DNA from: DATCRE01 sp964235605
GTDB lineage: Bacteria; Bacteroidota; Bacteroidia; Cytophagales; Cyclobacteriaceae
Assembly: GCA_964235605.1 (NCBI GenBank)
Contig: CAXSCR010000006.1
Span: 62,001 to 126,000 of the forward strand
Direction of reading: 5' to 3'
Length of the DNA stretch: 64,000 bases
The translations under genes and the position numbers were made by a program. Shown in pieces: positions 43,430-52,054 of the stretch. The notes under the pieces were generated by a model that saw only the letters and a list, made by a program, of their open reading frames with translations, had not been told where the DNA came from and searched no databases. Position 1 is the first letter of the stretch. Each line of letters begins with the position of its first letter.

Positions 43430-44239
43430 CTACAACAGACCAGACCAACAAGCCAATCCCTCAAATTTATTTTTAACATCAATCTCTCCCTCAAAAATCC
43501 CAAACACCGCCGCCCCTGAACCACTCATGCAAGCATATGTTGCACCTAATGAATACAGACTATTCTTTATCTCTTGTATGTCCTGATATTTGGCAAAAAC
43601 AGATTCCTCAAAATCATTCTTCAACAAAACTTTCCATTCACTCATTGCGCGACTTTGCAATATAAAACGAAGATCTTGGGCAGGCGTCTTTGGCACCACC
43701 GCTGCATAAGCGAGAGACGTAGAAACATGCACATTGGGTTTAACTATTGCTAAAAATTTTCCGCGAAGATCTATGTTAATATCCGATAGAATTTCACCAC
43801 GCCCACTGCCAAGCATGGGTTTGTTATGAATAAAGAAAGCACAATCACTTCCTAGCTTAGAGGCATATTCATTTAGTCTGCCATCAGGTAACCCTAGTAA
43901 GAAAATTTCATTCAATACTTTCAGGGTATGGGCAGCGTCAGATGAGCCTCCCCCTAGGCCTGCGCCCGTAGGAATTATTTTATGCAAATGAATCTTTACA
44001 GGTCCAATGTTAAAATCCTTTTTCAATAAATGATACGCCTTCAAACAGATATTATCGAAAGAATCACCCGGAATATTAGCCCCTGAGCTGGTGAACGTTA
44101 AAACATGCGAGGGGATTATTTCTAATATGTCTGTCCACGGAATAGGGAAGAAACAGGTTTCAAGATCATGATACCCATCAGCGCGCTTACTAAGTATGTG
44201 GAGACCGAGGTTGATTTTACAGGGTGGGAAGGAAACCAT
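43430..44239 (-). CDS. ispE: 4-diphosphocytidyl-2-C-methyl-D-erythritol kinase
   Basis: GHMP-family kinase of the MEP isoprenoid pathway, 269 residues. The phosphate-binding loop GAGLGGGSSDAA is intact, and the opening FPPCKINLGLHILSKRADGYHD and the C-terminal ACMSGSGAAVFGIF are typical. The frame is open to 44284, but the ATG at 44239 starts directly before the conserved N-terminus, and the extra upstream codons come from a degenerate 7-bp repeat. It phosphorylates CDP-methylerythritol. Single gene between non-coding stretches. Confidence 0.96.
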   Translation of the reverse strand: MVSFPPCKINLGLHILSKRADGYHDLETCFFPIPWTDILEIIPSHVLTFTSSGANIPGDSFDNICLKAYHLLKKDFNIGPVKIHLHKIIPTGAGLGGGSSDAAHTLKVLNEIFLLGLPDGRLNEYASKLGSDCAFFIHNKPMLGSGRGEILSDINIDLRGKFLAIVKPNVHVSTSLAYAAVVPKTPAQDLRFILQSRAMSEWKVLLKNDFEESVFAKYQDIQEIKNSLYSLGATYACMSGSGAAVFGIFEGEIDVKNKFEGLACWSGLL

Positions 44240-44244
44240 AGAAT

Positions 44245-44279
44245 AGTTACGAGCTGTATGCCTTGAGTTGCACGCTTGA
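44245..44279. repeat. degenerate 7-bp repeat array
   Basis: AGTTACG, AGCTGTA, TGCCTTG, AGTTGCA, CGCTTGA; AGTT recurs after 21 bp. It lies between fabI and ispE and explains the spurious N-terminal extension of the ispE frame. A weaker GC-rich continuation is visible to about 44345. Confidence 0.4.
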
Positions 44280-44346
44280 TTCACTTATTACGAATGGTGA
44301 GCTGCGATCAACGCGTGATCTTCATCTCGCAACTCCAGCTCGTTGC

Positions 44347-45159
44347 TTATTTAGAAAGCCTATCGACCATCTCCTGCGTAATGCCGGTGCAAGAAAAGCC
44401 GCCATCATGCATAAGGTTTTGCATGTTTACCATGCGTGTTAAGTCAGAGAACATGACGGTTATATAATTGGCGCAATCTTCCGCCGTGGCGTTACCTAGT
44501 GGCGACATCATGTTAGCAAAATCGAAGAAAGCATCGAAGCCTGAAATTCCAGCACCTGCTGTTGTTCTTGTAGGTGATTGTGAAATGGTGTTTACACGAA
44601 CCTTTTTTAATTTCGCAAAACGTGCACCATAACTTCTGGCAATCGATTCTAACATGGCTTTGGCTTGGGCCATGTCAGTATAATCTGGGTACGAGCGTTG
44701 TGCGGCTATATAACTTAGCGCAACAATAGATCCCCACTCATTCATGGCATCTAGCTTTTCAGCTGTCTGAAGAATCTTATGGAATGAAAGTGCAGAAATA
44801 TCAAGCGTTTTTAAATACCAGTCATAGTTCATATCTCCATATTCTTTTCCTTTACGAATGTTCGGACTCATGCCTATAGAGTGTAGAACAAAGTCCATCT
44901 TACCACCCAATATTTCAACTGATTTAGTAAATAGGTTATTAAGATCTTGTTCGGAGGTGGCATCTGCAGGTATTACTTCTGTATTGCAAGTCTTGGCCAG
45001 TTCATTAATCTTTCCCATGCGCATGGCGATGGGTGCGTTGGTAAGTGTGAAGGAACCTCCTTCTTCATAAATTTTCAAAGCTGTTTTCCAGGCAATGGAA
45101 TTCTCGTCGAGGGCACCGAAGATGATGCCGCGTTTTCCTTTCAATAAATTGTAGGCCAT
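44347..45159 (-). CDS. fabI: enoyl-ACP reductase FabI
   Basis: NADH-dependent enoyl-ACP reductase completing each round of type II fatty-acid elongation; the target of triclosan. 270 residues, short-chain dehydrogenase fold. The nucleotide-binding start GIIFGALDENSIAWKTA, the HSIGMSPN region and the catalytic Y150, Y160 and K167 (spacing Y-x9-Y-x6-K, same as E. coli Y146/Y156/K163) are present, as is the ISQSPTRTTAGAGI substrate loop. A single-copy housekeeping gene here. Confidence 0.96.
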   Translation of the reverse strand: MAYNLLKGKRGIIFGALDENSIAWKTALKIYEEGGSFTLTNAPIAMRMGKINELAKTCNTEVIPADATSEQDLNNLFTKSVEILGGKMDFVLHSIGMSPNIRKGKEYGDMNYDWYLKTLDISALSFHKILQTAEKLDAMNEWGSIVALSYIAAQRSYPDYTDMAQAKAMLESIARSYGARFAKLKKVRVNTISQSPTRTTAGAGISGFDAFFDFANMMSPLGNATAEDCANYITVMFSDLTRMVNMQNLMHDGGFSCTGITQEMVDRLSK

Positions 45160-45423
45160 AGTGCTTAGTTAATTCTTTTTAGAAGGCACAATATTACAAA
45201 TACTGTCGATAGCACGAAACCCGTCTGTATATTTTTAACAACTGGTCTTAGCGTAAAAGCCCTAAAGGCTTACAAAGTCTCGCGTGTGTATATAGGTCTA
45301 AATATTCACCTAACGTTAAATAATATTACATTTTATCCGTTATAGGCATCAAAAATTGGAGTCCTTTATTAAACATGTGTTAAAATTGTTTAAATTTCAA
45401 TATCGTTAACATTAACCTCACGT

Positions 45424-46164
45424 ATGGAAACAGCTTTTAATATAGAATCTTGGGATCGTTTTATGATCTTTGGAGCTTACACTTGCATTGGCATCGCAGT
45501 TCTTATTTTACTCTATCACGAATTCAGAATTTTTCAAATTAAAGATTACAAGGAAAAGTATGATTATGTAAATCTTAATGAGATACGATTTTTCTGGTAT
45601 GCGGTAATTGCTATCATTCTCTCCATAGCATTGTATACTAATTCCATTGCCACAGAAATGATTACTTCAAAAGGCCGACTCTGGTTTTATGTGAGAATCT
45701 TCATTACAGTGTGTTTCGCCATTATTAGCTATTTTGTTTTCTTTAGTATGGTCCGTATCTATTATCCACGTTCCGTAGAGAAACGCCTAAATAAACTTCG
45801 TAACAAACCCCGTCTTTCTCCAACAGGTACACCAATGCGTAAACTCAGTGAGGAGGAAGAAAATGCCCATCTTGAACCAAGTCAGATAGCAGAAGAAGAC
45901 GGAGGTGTTCACTCTATTGACTATGATGTTTGGATTGATGAAACAACAGGATACAAGAAAGTTGAGAAATATTTGAGTTATCAGCATACAGAAGAGTGCT
46001 CTGAATGTGGGTATTTTACGATGAAGATACATAAGGAAGAGGTTGAGACTTCACCTACAGATAACCAACCTGGTTTACTTGCTAAACACTACAAATGCAG
46101 TTATTGTGGCCATCGCGAGTTACGGGAAGTGACTATTGCTAGGTTATCTACCAATATTGCTTAA
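45424..46164 (+). CDS. membrane protein with C-terminal zinc ribbon
   Basis: A 246-residue protein. Three helices (about 17-35, 60-80 and 95-115) are followed by a charged cytoplasmic part with a proline-rich stretch (KPRLSPTGTPMRKLSEEEEN) and a C-terminal zinc ribbon, CSEC ... CSYCGH. Conserved Bacteroidota hypothetical; the function is unknown. A hairpin terminator follows. Confidence 0.7.
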   Translation: METAFNIESWDRFMIFGAYTCIGIAVLILLYHEFRIFQIKDYKEKYDYVNLNEIRFFWYAVIAIILSIALYTNSIATEMITSKGRLWFYVRIFITVCFAIISYFVFFSMVRIYYPRSVEKRLNKLRNKPRLSPTGTPMRKLSEEEENAHLEPSQIAEEDGGVHSIDYDVWIDETTGYKKVEKYLSYQHTEECSECGYFTMKIHKEEVETSPTDNQPGLLAKHYKCSYCGHRELREVTIARLSTNIA

Positions 46165-46188
46165 TACCAACATCACTTTTACACAGTT

Positions 46189-46220
46189 AAAAATGCCGTG
46201 GAAACCTCCTCGGCATTTTT
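46189..46220 (+). terminator. terminator after the zinc-ribbon membrane gene
   Basis: 10-bp perfect stem AAAAATGCCG / CGGCATTTTT with a 12-base loop and a run of T, 24 bp after the stop codon. It also separates this gene from murI. Confidence 0.75.
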
Positions 46221-46296
46221 AATTTTAAGGTATCTGTATGATTGTGAAGAAATTTATTAAAATTCGCGTCGTGTTTAAGAAGCAAACAATTTTCTG

Positions 46297-47109
46297 ATGA
46301 AGATTTTGGCATCCCAGCCTATTGGGATATTTGATAGTGGTATTGGTGGACTTACAGTTGCACATGCAATCAAAGAGCTTTTGCCTGATGAAAACATGAT
46401 CTACTTTGGCGATACCGCCCATCTCCCTTACGGCGATAAATCTGAGGCTGCTATTCAAGCGTATTCAATTAAAATTGCCGATGTTCTCCAGAAAAAAGGG
46501 TGCAAGGTTATCGTGATTGCCTGCAATTCCGCGAGTTCAGCCGCAGATGAGTTATTGAAGGAGTATGTAAACAAGGATGTTCACATTATCAATGTTATAG
46601 ATCCGATGGTTGAGCTCGTAACAAGCCAATATTCTGGCAAACAAGTAGGCCTTATCGGGACTAAACGCACTGTACAATCTGGTGTTTACGCGCGTAAGAT
46701 AGAGGCAGCTGATAAAAGCATGAACCTTCACTCACTTGCCACCCCGCTACTTGTGCCCATGATTGAAGAGGGTTTCTTTAATAACCAGATCAGTCACGAA
46801 ATTATAGCACAGTATCTTTCAGATGTAATCTTACAAAATATCGATGCCCTCATCCTTGCATGTACGCACTATCCATTGATTAAAAAGGAAATCGGAATTT
46901 ACTACAAAACCAACATGCCTATTCTTGATTCTTCACAAGTGGTAGCACTTAAACTTAAACAGTATCTGCAAGAGCGAAAGCTTCTTAATTCGACACCTAT
47001 AGTGAGGCGTGAATTTTTTGTTTCTGACTATACCGAATCCTTCGAGGCATCAACGCGAATTTTCTTCAAAGAGGTGGTTCACCTTGAGGAGCACCCGTTG
47101 TGGAACTAG
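46297..47109 (+). CDS. murI: glutamate racemase MurI
   Basis: Makes D-glutamate for peptidoglycan. 270 residues, cofactor-independent. Both catalytic cysteines are visible: GIFDSGIGGLTVAH starts the first domain, IACNSASSAA carries the first Cys, and LACTHYPLIKKEI carries the second. Standalone gene before a repeat array and the complex I genes. Confidence 0.96.
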   Translation: MKILASQPIGIFDSGIGGLTVAHAIKELLPDENMIYFGDTAHLPYGDKSEAAIQAYSIKIADVLQKKGCKVIVIACNSASSAADELLKEYVNKDVHIINVIDPMVELVTSQYSGKQVGLIGTKRTVQSGVYARKIEAADKSMNLHSLATPLLVPMIEEGFFNNQISHEIIAQYLSDVILQNIDALILACTHYPLIKKEIGIYYKTNMPILDSSQVVALKLKQYLQERKLLNSTPIVRREFFVSDYTESFEASTRIFFKEVVHLEEHPLWN

Positions 47110-47112
47110 GGG

Positions 47113-47154
47113 GGGACGAGGAACGAGGACTGAGGAACGAGGGACGAGGTGAGA
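47113..47154. repeat. degenerate 7-bp array (GGAACGA family)
   Basis: GGGACGA, GGAACGA, GGACTGA, GGAACGA, GGGACGA, GGTGAGA, starting 3 bases after the murI stop codon. Same family as 34732-34833 and 35247-35310, and as a weaker array at 13152-13180. Confidence 0.8.
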
Positions 47155-47247
47155 GAAAAGTAAAAAGAACTAGGATACAATAAAGACTGAGATTATGACT
47201 GCGACTTATCCAGATAGCACCACTAAATGTTACACCGTAAACACACC

Positions 47248-47282
47248 ACTAGCAACCAGTAGCCAATAGCTAGCCGCTCCCC
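47248..47282. repeat. degenerate 7-bp array (CTAGCA family)
   Basis: ACTAGCA, ACCAGTA, GCCAATA, GCTAGCC, GCTCCCC, ending two bases before the nuoH start codon, so it overlaps the leader. Related to the cluster at 22857-23322. Confidence 0.55.
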
Positions 47283-47284
47283 CT

Positions 47285-48370
47285 ATGTCAACTTTTATAT
47301 TCATTCTTCCATTCATTCTTCTGTACACCATTATAGCGGTTTATGCTGAAAGGAAACTATCTGCCTTTATACAAGACAGACTAGGACCTATGGAGGCAGG
47401 GTATTATGGTATCGCTCAAAGCGTAGCTGATTTGCTTAAGCTTATTCAGAAAGAAGATATAGTTCCTGACAAGGCTGACGCTCCATTATTTAAGATAGCC
47501 CCAATTATAATTTTCACCGCTGTGCTTGCAGGTTTTGCGGTGCTGCCCCTTTCACCGGCATGGGCTGGTGCTGAAGTTGTTTCGGGCTTATTCTTTTTAC
47601 TGGCCATCGTATCGCTTGACGTGGTGGGTATTATCGTTGCGGGTTGGAGCTCAAATAATAAATACAGTATGCTGGGCACTATGCGGTCGGCCGCACAAAT
47701 TATCTCTTATGAAGTGCCCCTAGGTCTTTCTGTTTTATGCGTTTGTATGGTTTGTAAAACACTTGACTTACAGGAAATATCCTATCAACAAAGCATTTTT
47801 TCAGCTGAACCTCAATATCTATTTGGTATAAAATCTTGGGGCATTGAAACGACAAGCATTGGCGGATTTGTAACCTGGAACATCTTTCGGATGCCGTTAC
47901 TCTTTTTTGCATGGATTATATTTTTTATAGCATCTTTAGCGGAATGCAACCGTGCACCATTCGATTTACCTACTGCAGAATCTGAAATAGTAGCCGGGTT
48001 TAGTATTGAATATTCAGGGTTCAGGTGGGCCGTAATAATGCTTGCTGAATATGGAATGATGCTTTTAGTAAGTATATTGGGATCAATATTATTCTTTGGA
48101 AGTTGGAGTACCCCATTACCCAATCTGGGCATTTTGAAACTAGCAGAATGGACAAGCGGGGAACCAGGCACAACAGCTTCTTCACTGTTGGGAATTTTTT
48201 GGTTACTGAGTAAGTCTTTGTTTTTTGTTGCTGTGCAAATGTGGGTTAGATGGACTTACCCCAGACTTAGAGTGGACCAGTTGATGGGGCTGGGTTGGAA
48301 ATATTTAACACCTTTCGCGTTAGCCTTAATTATATTATGCGGATTTTGGAGCCTAATTTTTACCGTTTGA
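47285..48370 (+). CDS. nuoH: NADH-quinone oxidoreductase subunit H
   Basis: Membrane subunit of respiratory complex I at the junction with the peripheral arm, near the quinone site. 361 residues, eight helices. Conserved segments: AYAERKLSAFIQDRLGPMEAG (here VYAERKLSAF), KEDIVPDKAD, SLAECNRAPFDLPTAESEIVAGF-type motif and the C-terminal YPRLRVDQLMGLGWKYL. First complex I gene in this window; nuoA-G must lie elsewhere. Its stop overlaps the start of the histidine kinase gene. Confidence 0.96.
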   Translation: MSTFIFILPFILLYTIIAVYAERKLSAFIQDRLGPMEAGYYGIAQSVADLLKLIQKEDIVPDKADAPLFKIAPIIIFTAVLAGFAVLPLSPAWAGAEVVSGLFFLLAIVSLDVVGIIVAGWSSNNKYSMLGTMRSAAQIISYEVPLGLSVLCVCMVCKTLDLQEISYQQSIFSAEPQYLFGIKSWGIETTSIGGFVTWNIFRMPLLFFAWIIFFIASLAECNRAPFDLPTAESEIVAGFSIEYSGFRWAVIMLAEYGMMLLVSILGSILFFGSWSTPLPNLGILKLAEWTSGEPGTTASSLLGIFWLLSKSLFFVAVQMWVRWTYPRLRVDQLMGLGWKYLTPFALALIILCGFWSLIFTV

Positions 48371-50415
48371 AAACTCTCAGACCTATTGTTTTGAGTCTTA
48401 GCTTAGTTCTGGCATTTACCATAAGCCATGCGCAAAACGCTATTGATAGTTTAGAGAATTTATTAAAGCAAGACCTTGCAGACTCCACGCGCATAAAGGT
48501 ACTCATCACCCTTTCCAGACAATTTGAATTTGTAACATTTGTAAAAAGCAAACAGTATGCGGAAGAAGCCCTCAAAATAGCAAACAAAAATAATTTACTT
48601 CCGGAACAGAGCCTGGCTTATCAAACCATCGGCTCAATATATACCGATGCAGGAGATTATACCACCGCACTTAAATTTAATAATAAAGCGCTTCAAATGA
48701 GCTTGGTGTTAAATGACAGTGCACTCATAGCCAATAATTATAATTATATCGCCAATGATTACTACGACTTGGGCGAGTATGATGAAGCCTATTTTTATTT
48801 TATAGCATCATACCACGTAGCACAAGCTCTTAATGATTCGTTAAAAATGACCGTTTCCTTGCACAATGTGGGTCGTGTTTTTAAACAACTAGGCCAATAT
48901 GATAGAGCCTTAAATCATTTTAACATCTCAAAAAAGATCAGTGAAAAAATTAACGATTTTGCAGGCATTGCATACTCAGATGATGAAATAGGCGATGTGC
49001 TCTTAAGAAAAGGAGAGTATGATTCTGCAATGGACGCGCTAACCCGTTCTTTGAAAAGAAGTAAGGAACTTAGAGAAGATGTTTTAAAACCCAGAACCTT
49101 ATCTAAGATAGCCAATATTTATCTACACAAAGGCGACTATCAAACTGCACTTACTTACTATGATTCTACAAATGCTTTCCATGTTAGAACTGGCAATCGA
49201 TTTGGAATCGCCGAAGTTCAATTAGGACGGGGACTTGTCTTTATAAAGCAAAAGAAGTATGCTGAAGCGCAAGCTTTGATTGAAAAAAGCGCAAGCATTG
49301 CACAGGAAATTAATGCACGGATCCTGGAGATTCAATGCTATAACCAACTTTCTTACCTATGGGAATTGGAAGGTGATTATAAAAGATCATTGAGCTACTT
49401 TAAGCGTTACAAACTCCTAGAAGATTCCCTCTTTAGTCAAGAGACACAAGAAAAACTGTTAAGAGATCAAATTCGGTTTGAGACCGAAACCAAAGACAGC
49501 AAGATTGCCGAGCTTCATGAAGAACAAACGAAGCAAAAGAATGAATTGAAAAAGCAAGAGTTCGTTCGCAATATTCTAGTTGTTGTAATGGCCTTAAGTG
49601 TTATTCTCTTAGTTACCGTTTATCGTAGCGGACAAAGAAGAAGAGAGATTAATATGTTACTGCTTCAACATCAAGAAGAAATGGAGAAACGCAGTGAAGA
49701 GCTAGAACGACTAAACCAGGTTAAAGATAAATTCTTCTCTATTATATCACATGACTTGCGTTCGCCAATTAATGCACTAGCCGGCATGTTAAATCTTATC
49801 GATAAGGGTGCCGTAAGTGCTGAAGACATGCCTAAACATATTCATGAACTGAAAGCCCGATTCAATCACACCCGTACACTGCTCAATAACTTGTTAGATT
49901 GGACCTTATTACAAATGGATAAGCTGAACCTGCAGCCTACTAAAATTGATCTTAATAAAATAGTAGAAGAAAATATTCAACTCCTTACTTCTATTCAAGA
50001 CAAACAGATCAAGTTTATCAATAAGATACCACCAAATGCGCTAGCCTTTGCTGATTCAAACACCGTAAATCTTGTGTTCAGAAATCTAATGACTAATGCC
50101 ATTAAGTTCACCAATGAAAATGGTGAAGTTACAATAGCCGCAGAAGAAAAGAAGAATGATTGGCTGCTCTATGTAAAGGATACAGGTATTGGCATAAAAC
50201 CAGAAATTCTAGAGATTCTTTTCGATAAGACTGCCCCTTATACAACCCGTGGTACCGCCAATGAAAAAGGCACGGGTCTTGGACTTATTCTTTGTAAAGA
50301 GTTTGTTGAAAAAAATGGCGGAAAGATTTGGGTCGAAAGCTATGAAGGCAGCGGAAGCAAATTCTGGTTTACCCTGCCAAAAGCCGAACCACCAAGTAAA
50401 ATTTTTGAAGTTTGA
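48367..50415 (+). CDS. TPR sensor histidine kinase inside the nuo operon
   Basis: A 682-residue membrane kinase. TTG at 48367 overlaps the nuoH stop (TTGA) and gives a clean signal peptide (KTLRPIVLSLSLVLAFTISHAQ); upstream starts would not. Then tetratricopeptide repeats (about 45-370, repeating units such as GDYTTALKFNNKALQMS), one membrane helix (about 400-420), a dimerisation domain with the phosphorylated histidine H462 (FFSIISHDLRSPINALAG), and the ATPase domain (N-box MTNAIKFTNENGE, G1 DTGIGIKPE, G2 GTGLGLILCKEF). No response regulator gene is adjacent. The outside TPR domain would sense a peptide or protein, or envelope state. Confidence 0.93.
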   Translation: MKTLRPIVLSLSLVLAFTISHAQNAIDSLENLLKQDLADSTRIKVLITLSRQFEFVTFVKSKQYAEEALKIANKNNLLPEQSLAYQTIGSIYTDAGDYTTALKFNNKALQMSLVLNDSALIANNYNYIANDYYDLGEYDEAYFYFIASYHVAQALNDSLKMTVSLHNVGRVFKQLGQYDRALNHFNISKKISEKINDFAGIAYSDDEIGDVLLRKGEYDSAMDALTRSLKRSKELREDVLKPRTLSKIANIYLHKGDYQTALTYYDSTNAFHVRTGNRFGIAEVQLGRGLVFIKQKKYAEAQALIEKSASIAQEINARILEIQCYNQLSYLWELEGDYKRSLSYFKRYKLLEDSLFSQETQEKLLRDQIRFETETKDSKIAELHEEQTKQKNELKKQEFVRNILVVVMALSVILLVTVYRSGQRRREINMLLLQHQEEMEKRSEELERLNQVKDKFFSIISHDLRSPINALAGMLNLIDKGAVSAEDMPKHIHELKARFNHTRTLLNNLLDWTLLQMDKLNLQPTKIDLNKIVEENIQLLTSIQDKQIKFINKIPPNALAFADSNTVNLVFRNLMTNAIKFTNENGEVTIAAEEKKNDWLLYVKDTGIGIKPEILEILFDKTAPYTTRGTANEKGTGLGLILCKEFVEKNGGKIWVESYEGSGSKFWFTLPKAEPPSKIFEV

Positions 50416-50538
50416 TCAGATCTTTGATGTTCTGGCCATACCAAATCACATTCCCTCTTTTAAATTGAGTTAGGTCTCTTAATTCCAGACTGATATTCTT
50501 TCATTCAACCTTTTCTATCCTATTTTTGTTGCGGAAAC

Positions 50539-51240
50539 ATGATAGCTAAAAAAACATACTGGAAATCAATATCCGAATCAACCCATTCCCTATTAGGTGG
50601 GCTTAGAATTACTTTTTCACATTTATTGGCTTCACGTAAAAGCCGTAAACCAATTGCCATAACTGATAACAACTATTTTACGCATACCCAAGGCATTAAT
50701 ACCGTTCAGTATCCCTATGAAATGCAGCCCGTGCCAGATAATGGCAGATACCGCCTTCATAATGAAATTGACGATTGCATAGTATGTGACAAATGCGCGA
50801 AAGTTTGCCCGGTGGATTGCATTGACATAGAGCCAATAAAGGCGACTGAAGAAATTGGTAAGACATCTGATGGAACTCCCAAAAGAATTTACGCGGCTAA
50901 ATTTGACATTGACATGGGCAAATGCTGCTTCTGTGGCTTGTGCACTACTGTATGCCCAACAGAATGTTTAACCATGACTAAGGTATATGATTTCAGTACC
51001 TATGACATTCATGATCATAATTATGCCTTCGCTGAAATGTCATTGGCCGATATTGCTGCGAAAAAACAACTAGCTGAAGATCAGCAAAAAAATAAAGCTG
51101 CCGCTGCCACCAAACCTGTCGTATCAACGCCAGCGGTGGCAACGCCTACTTCAAATAGTGAAACACCTGAAGCACCAAAACCTGGCAAACCGGTTTTCAG
51201 ACCAAAAATAAAACCAGTGCCACCTCCATCAACAACATGA
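50539..51240 (+). CDS. nuoI: NADH-quinone oxidoreductase subunit I (with extra tail)
   Basis: Ferredoxin-like complex I subunit carrying clusters N6a and N6b on the electron path to quinone. 233 residues. Two CxxCxxCxxxCP motifs: C80/C83/C86/C90 (CIVCDKCAKVCP) and C129/C132/C135/C139 (KCCFCGLCTTVCP). The usual protein ends near residue 165; here an Ala/Pro/Lys-rich, low-complexity tail of about 60 residues follows (PVVSTPAVATPTSN and more). The tail's function is unknown. Separated from the kinase gene by 123 bp and overlapping nuoJ by 4 bp. Confidence 0.95.
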   Translation: MIAKKTYWKSISESTHSLLGGLRITFSHLLASRKSRKPIAITDNNYFTHTQGINTVQYPYEMQPVPDNGRYRLHNEIDDCIVCDKCAKVCPVDCIDIEPIKATEEIGKTSDGTPKRIYAAKFDIDMGKCCFCGLCTTVCPTECLTMTKVYDFSTYDIHDHNYAFAEMSLADIAAKKQLAEDQQKNKAAAATKPVVSTPAVATPTSNSETPEAPKPGKPVFRPKIKPVPPPSTT

Positions 51241-51746
51241 GTATCATTACCATCATGTTTTATTTCTTTGAAATATTGGCGGCAGTTTCTGCGGTCGCCT
51301 TACTCTTCATACGAAACGTATTTTATGGCGCGCTACTTTTAATTGTTTGTCTGTTATCAGTAGCAGGTATTTATGTTTTAACCTTTGCAGAATTCATTGC
51401 TGTTACGCAGATACTTGTCTATGCGGGTGGCATTCTGGTGGTGATCATTTTTGGAATCATGCTTACCACTAAAATTTCAGGCAAGCCCCTTGCCGTAGAG
51501 AACGCGAACTGGTTTTCTGCTATAATAGCTGGTGGATTTTTCTTCGGGCTATTGAGCACGCTTTTTCTTGACCAAACATTTCCTATAAGTGAACCTATAA
51601 AGTCTGCTTCCACCAACACCATGCAAATTTTCGGTGTTTTGTTAATGACAGATTTTCTACTTCCATTTGAAATAGCTGCTATCTTACTACTTATTACACT
51701 AGTAGGCGCCGCCATTACCGCATCAATCACTAAACAAAGAAGCTGA
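51237..51746 (+). CDS. nuoJ: NADH-quinone oxidoreductase subunit J
   Basis: A 169-residue complex I membrane subunit with five helices. The conserved FIAVTQILVYAGGILVVIIF stretch in helix 3 (the pi-bulge region important for coupling) is visible. It overlaps nuoI by 4 bp and is 2 bp from nuoK. Confidence 0.95.
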   Translation: MSIITIMFYFFEILAAVSAVALLFIRNVFYGALLLIVCLLSVAGIYVLTFAEFIAVTQILVYAGGILVVIIFGIMLTTKISGKPLAVENANWFSAIIAGGFFFGLLSTLFLDQTFPISEPIKSASTNTMQIFGVLLMTDFLLPFEIAAILLLITLVGAAITASITKQRS

Positions 51747-51748
51747 GC

Positions 51749-52054
51749 ATGTTTCCAATAGAACATATTTTGCTGCTCAGCGCCCTTCTATTTTCTATCG
51801 GATTGATGGTGGTTATTACAAAACGCAATGCCATTATGGTGTTGCTTGGTATAGAACTAATGCTGAACGCCAGCAACCTAAACTTAGTTGCCTTTAACCA
51901 ACTTCACCCCGCACTTTTCGATGGCCAGTTTTTCGCGCTGTTTGTTATCATTGTAGCTGTATGTGAAGCTGCCGTTGGCTTAGCTATTGTACTCCGCACC
52001 TATCAATATTATCAAACTTCGGTACCTGACGAAATAAATGAATTAAAAGACTGA
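51749..52054 (+). CDS. nuoK: NADH-quinone oxidoreductase subunit K
   Basis: A 101-residue complex I subunit with three helices. Two conserved membrane glutamates used in proton coupling are present: VLLGIELMLNASNLN and VAVCEAAVGLAIVL. Its stop overlaps the nuoL start by one base (TGATG). Confidence 0.96.
   Translation: MFPIEHILLLSALLFSIGLMVVITKRNAIMVLLGIELMLNASNLNLVAFNQLHPALFDGQFFALFVIIVAVCEAAVGLAIVLRTYQYYQTSVPDEINELKD

Noticed and set aside
44240..44284. Longer ispE start
   Set aside because: The first 15 codons translate a 7-bp repeat array, not a conserved N-terminus.
45263..45285. Small inverted repeat AAGCC/GGCTT before the zinc-ribbon membrane gene
   Set aside because: Five-bp arms only; common by chance in AT-rich DNA.
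47812..48171. Minus-strand frame opposite nuoH
   Set aside because: Shadow of the conserved nuoH frame.
48295..48366. Longer start of the histidine kinase inside nuoH
   Set aside because: It would bury the signal peptide; the TTG at 48367 gives a normal one and couples to the nuoH stop.
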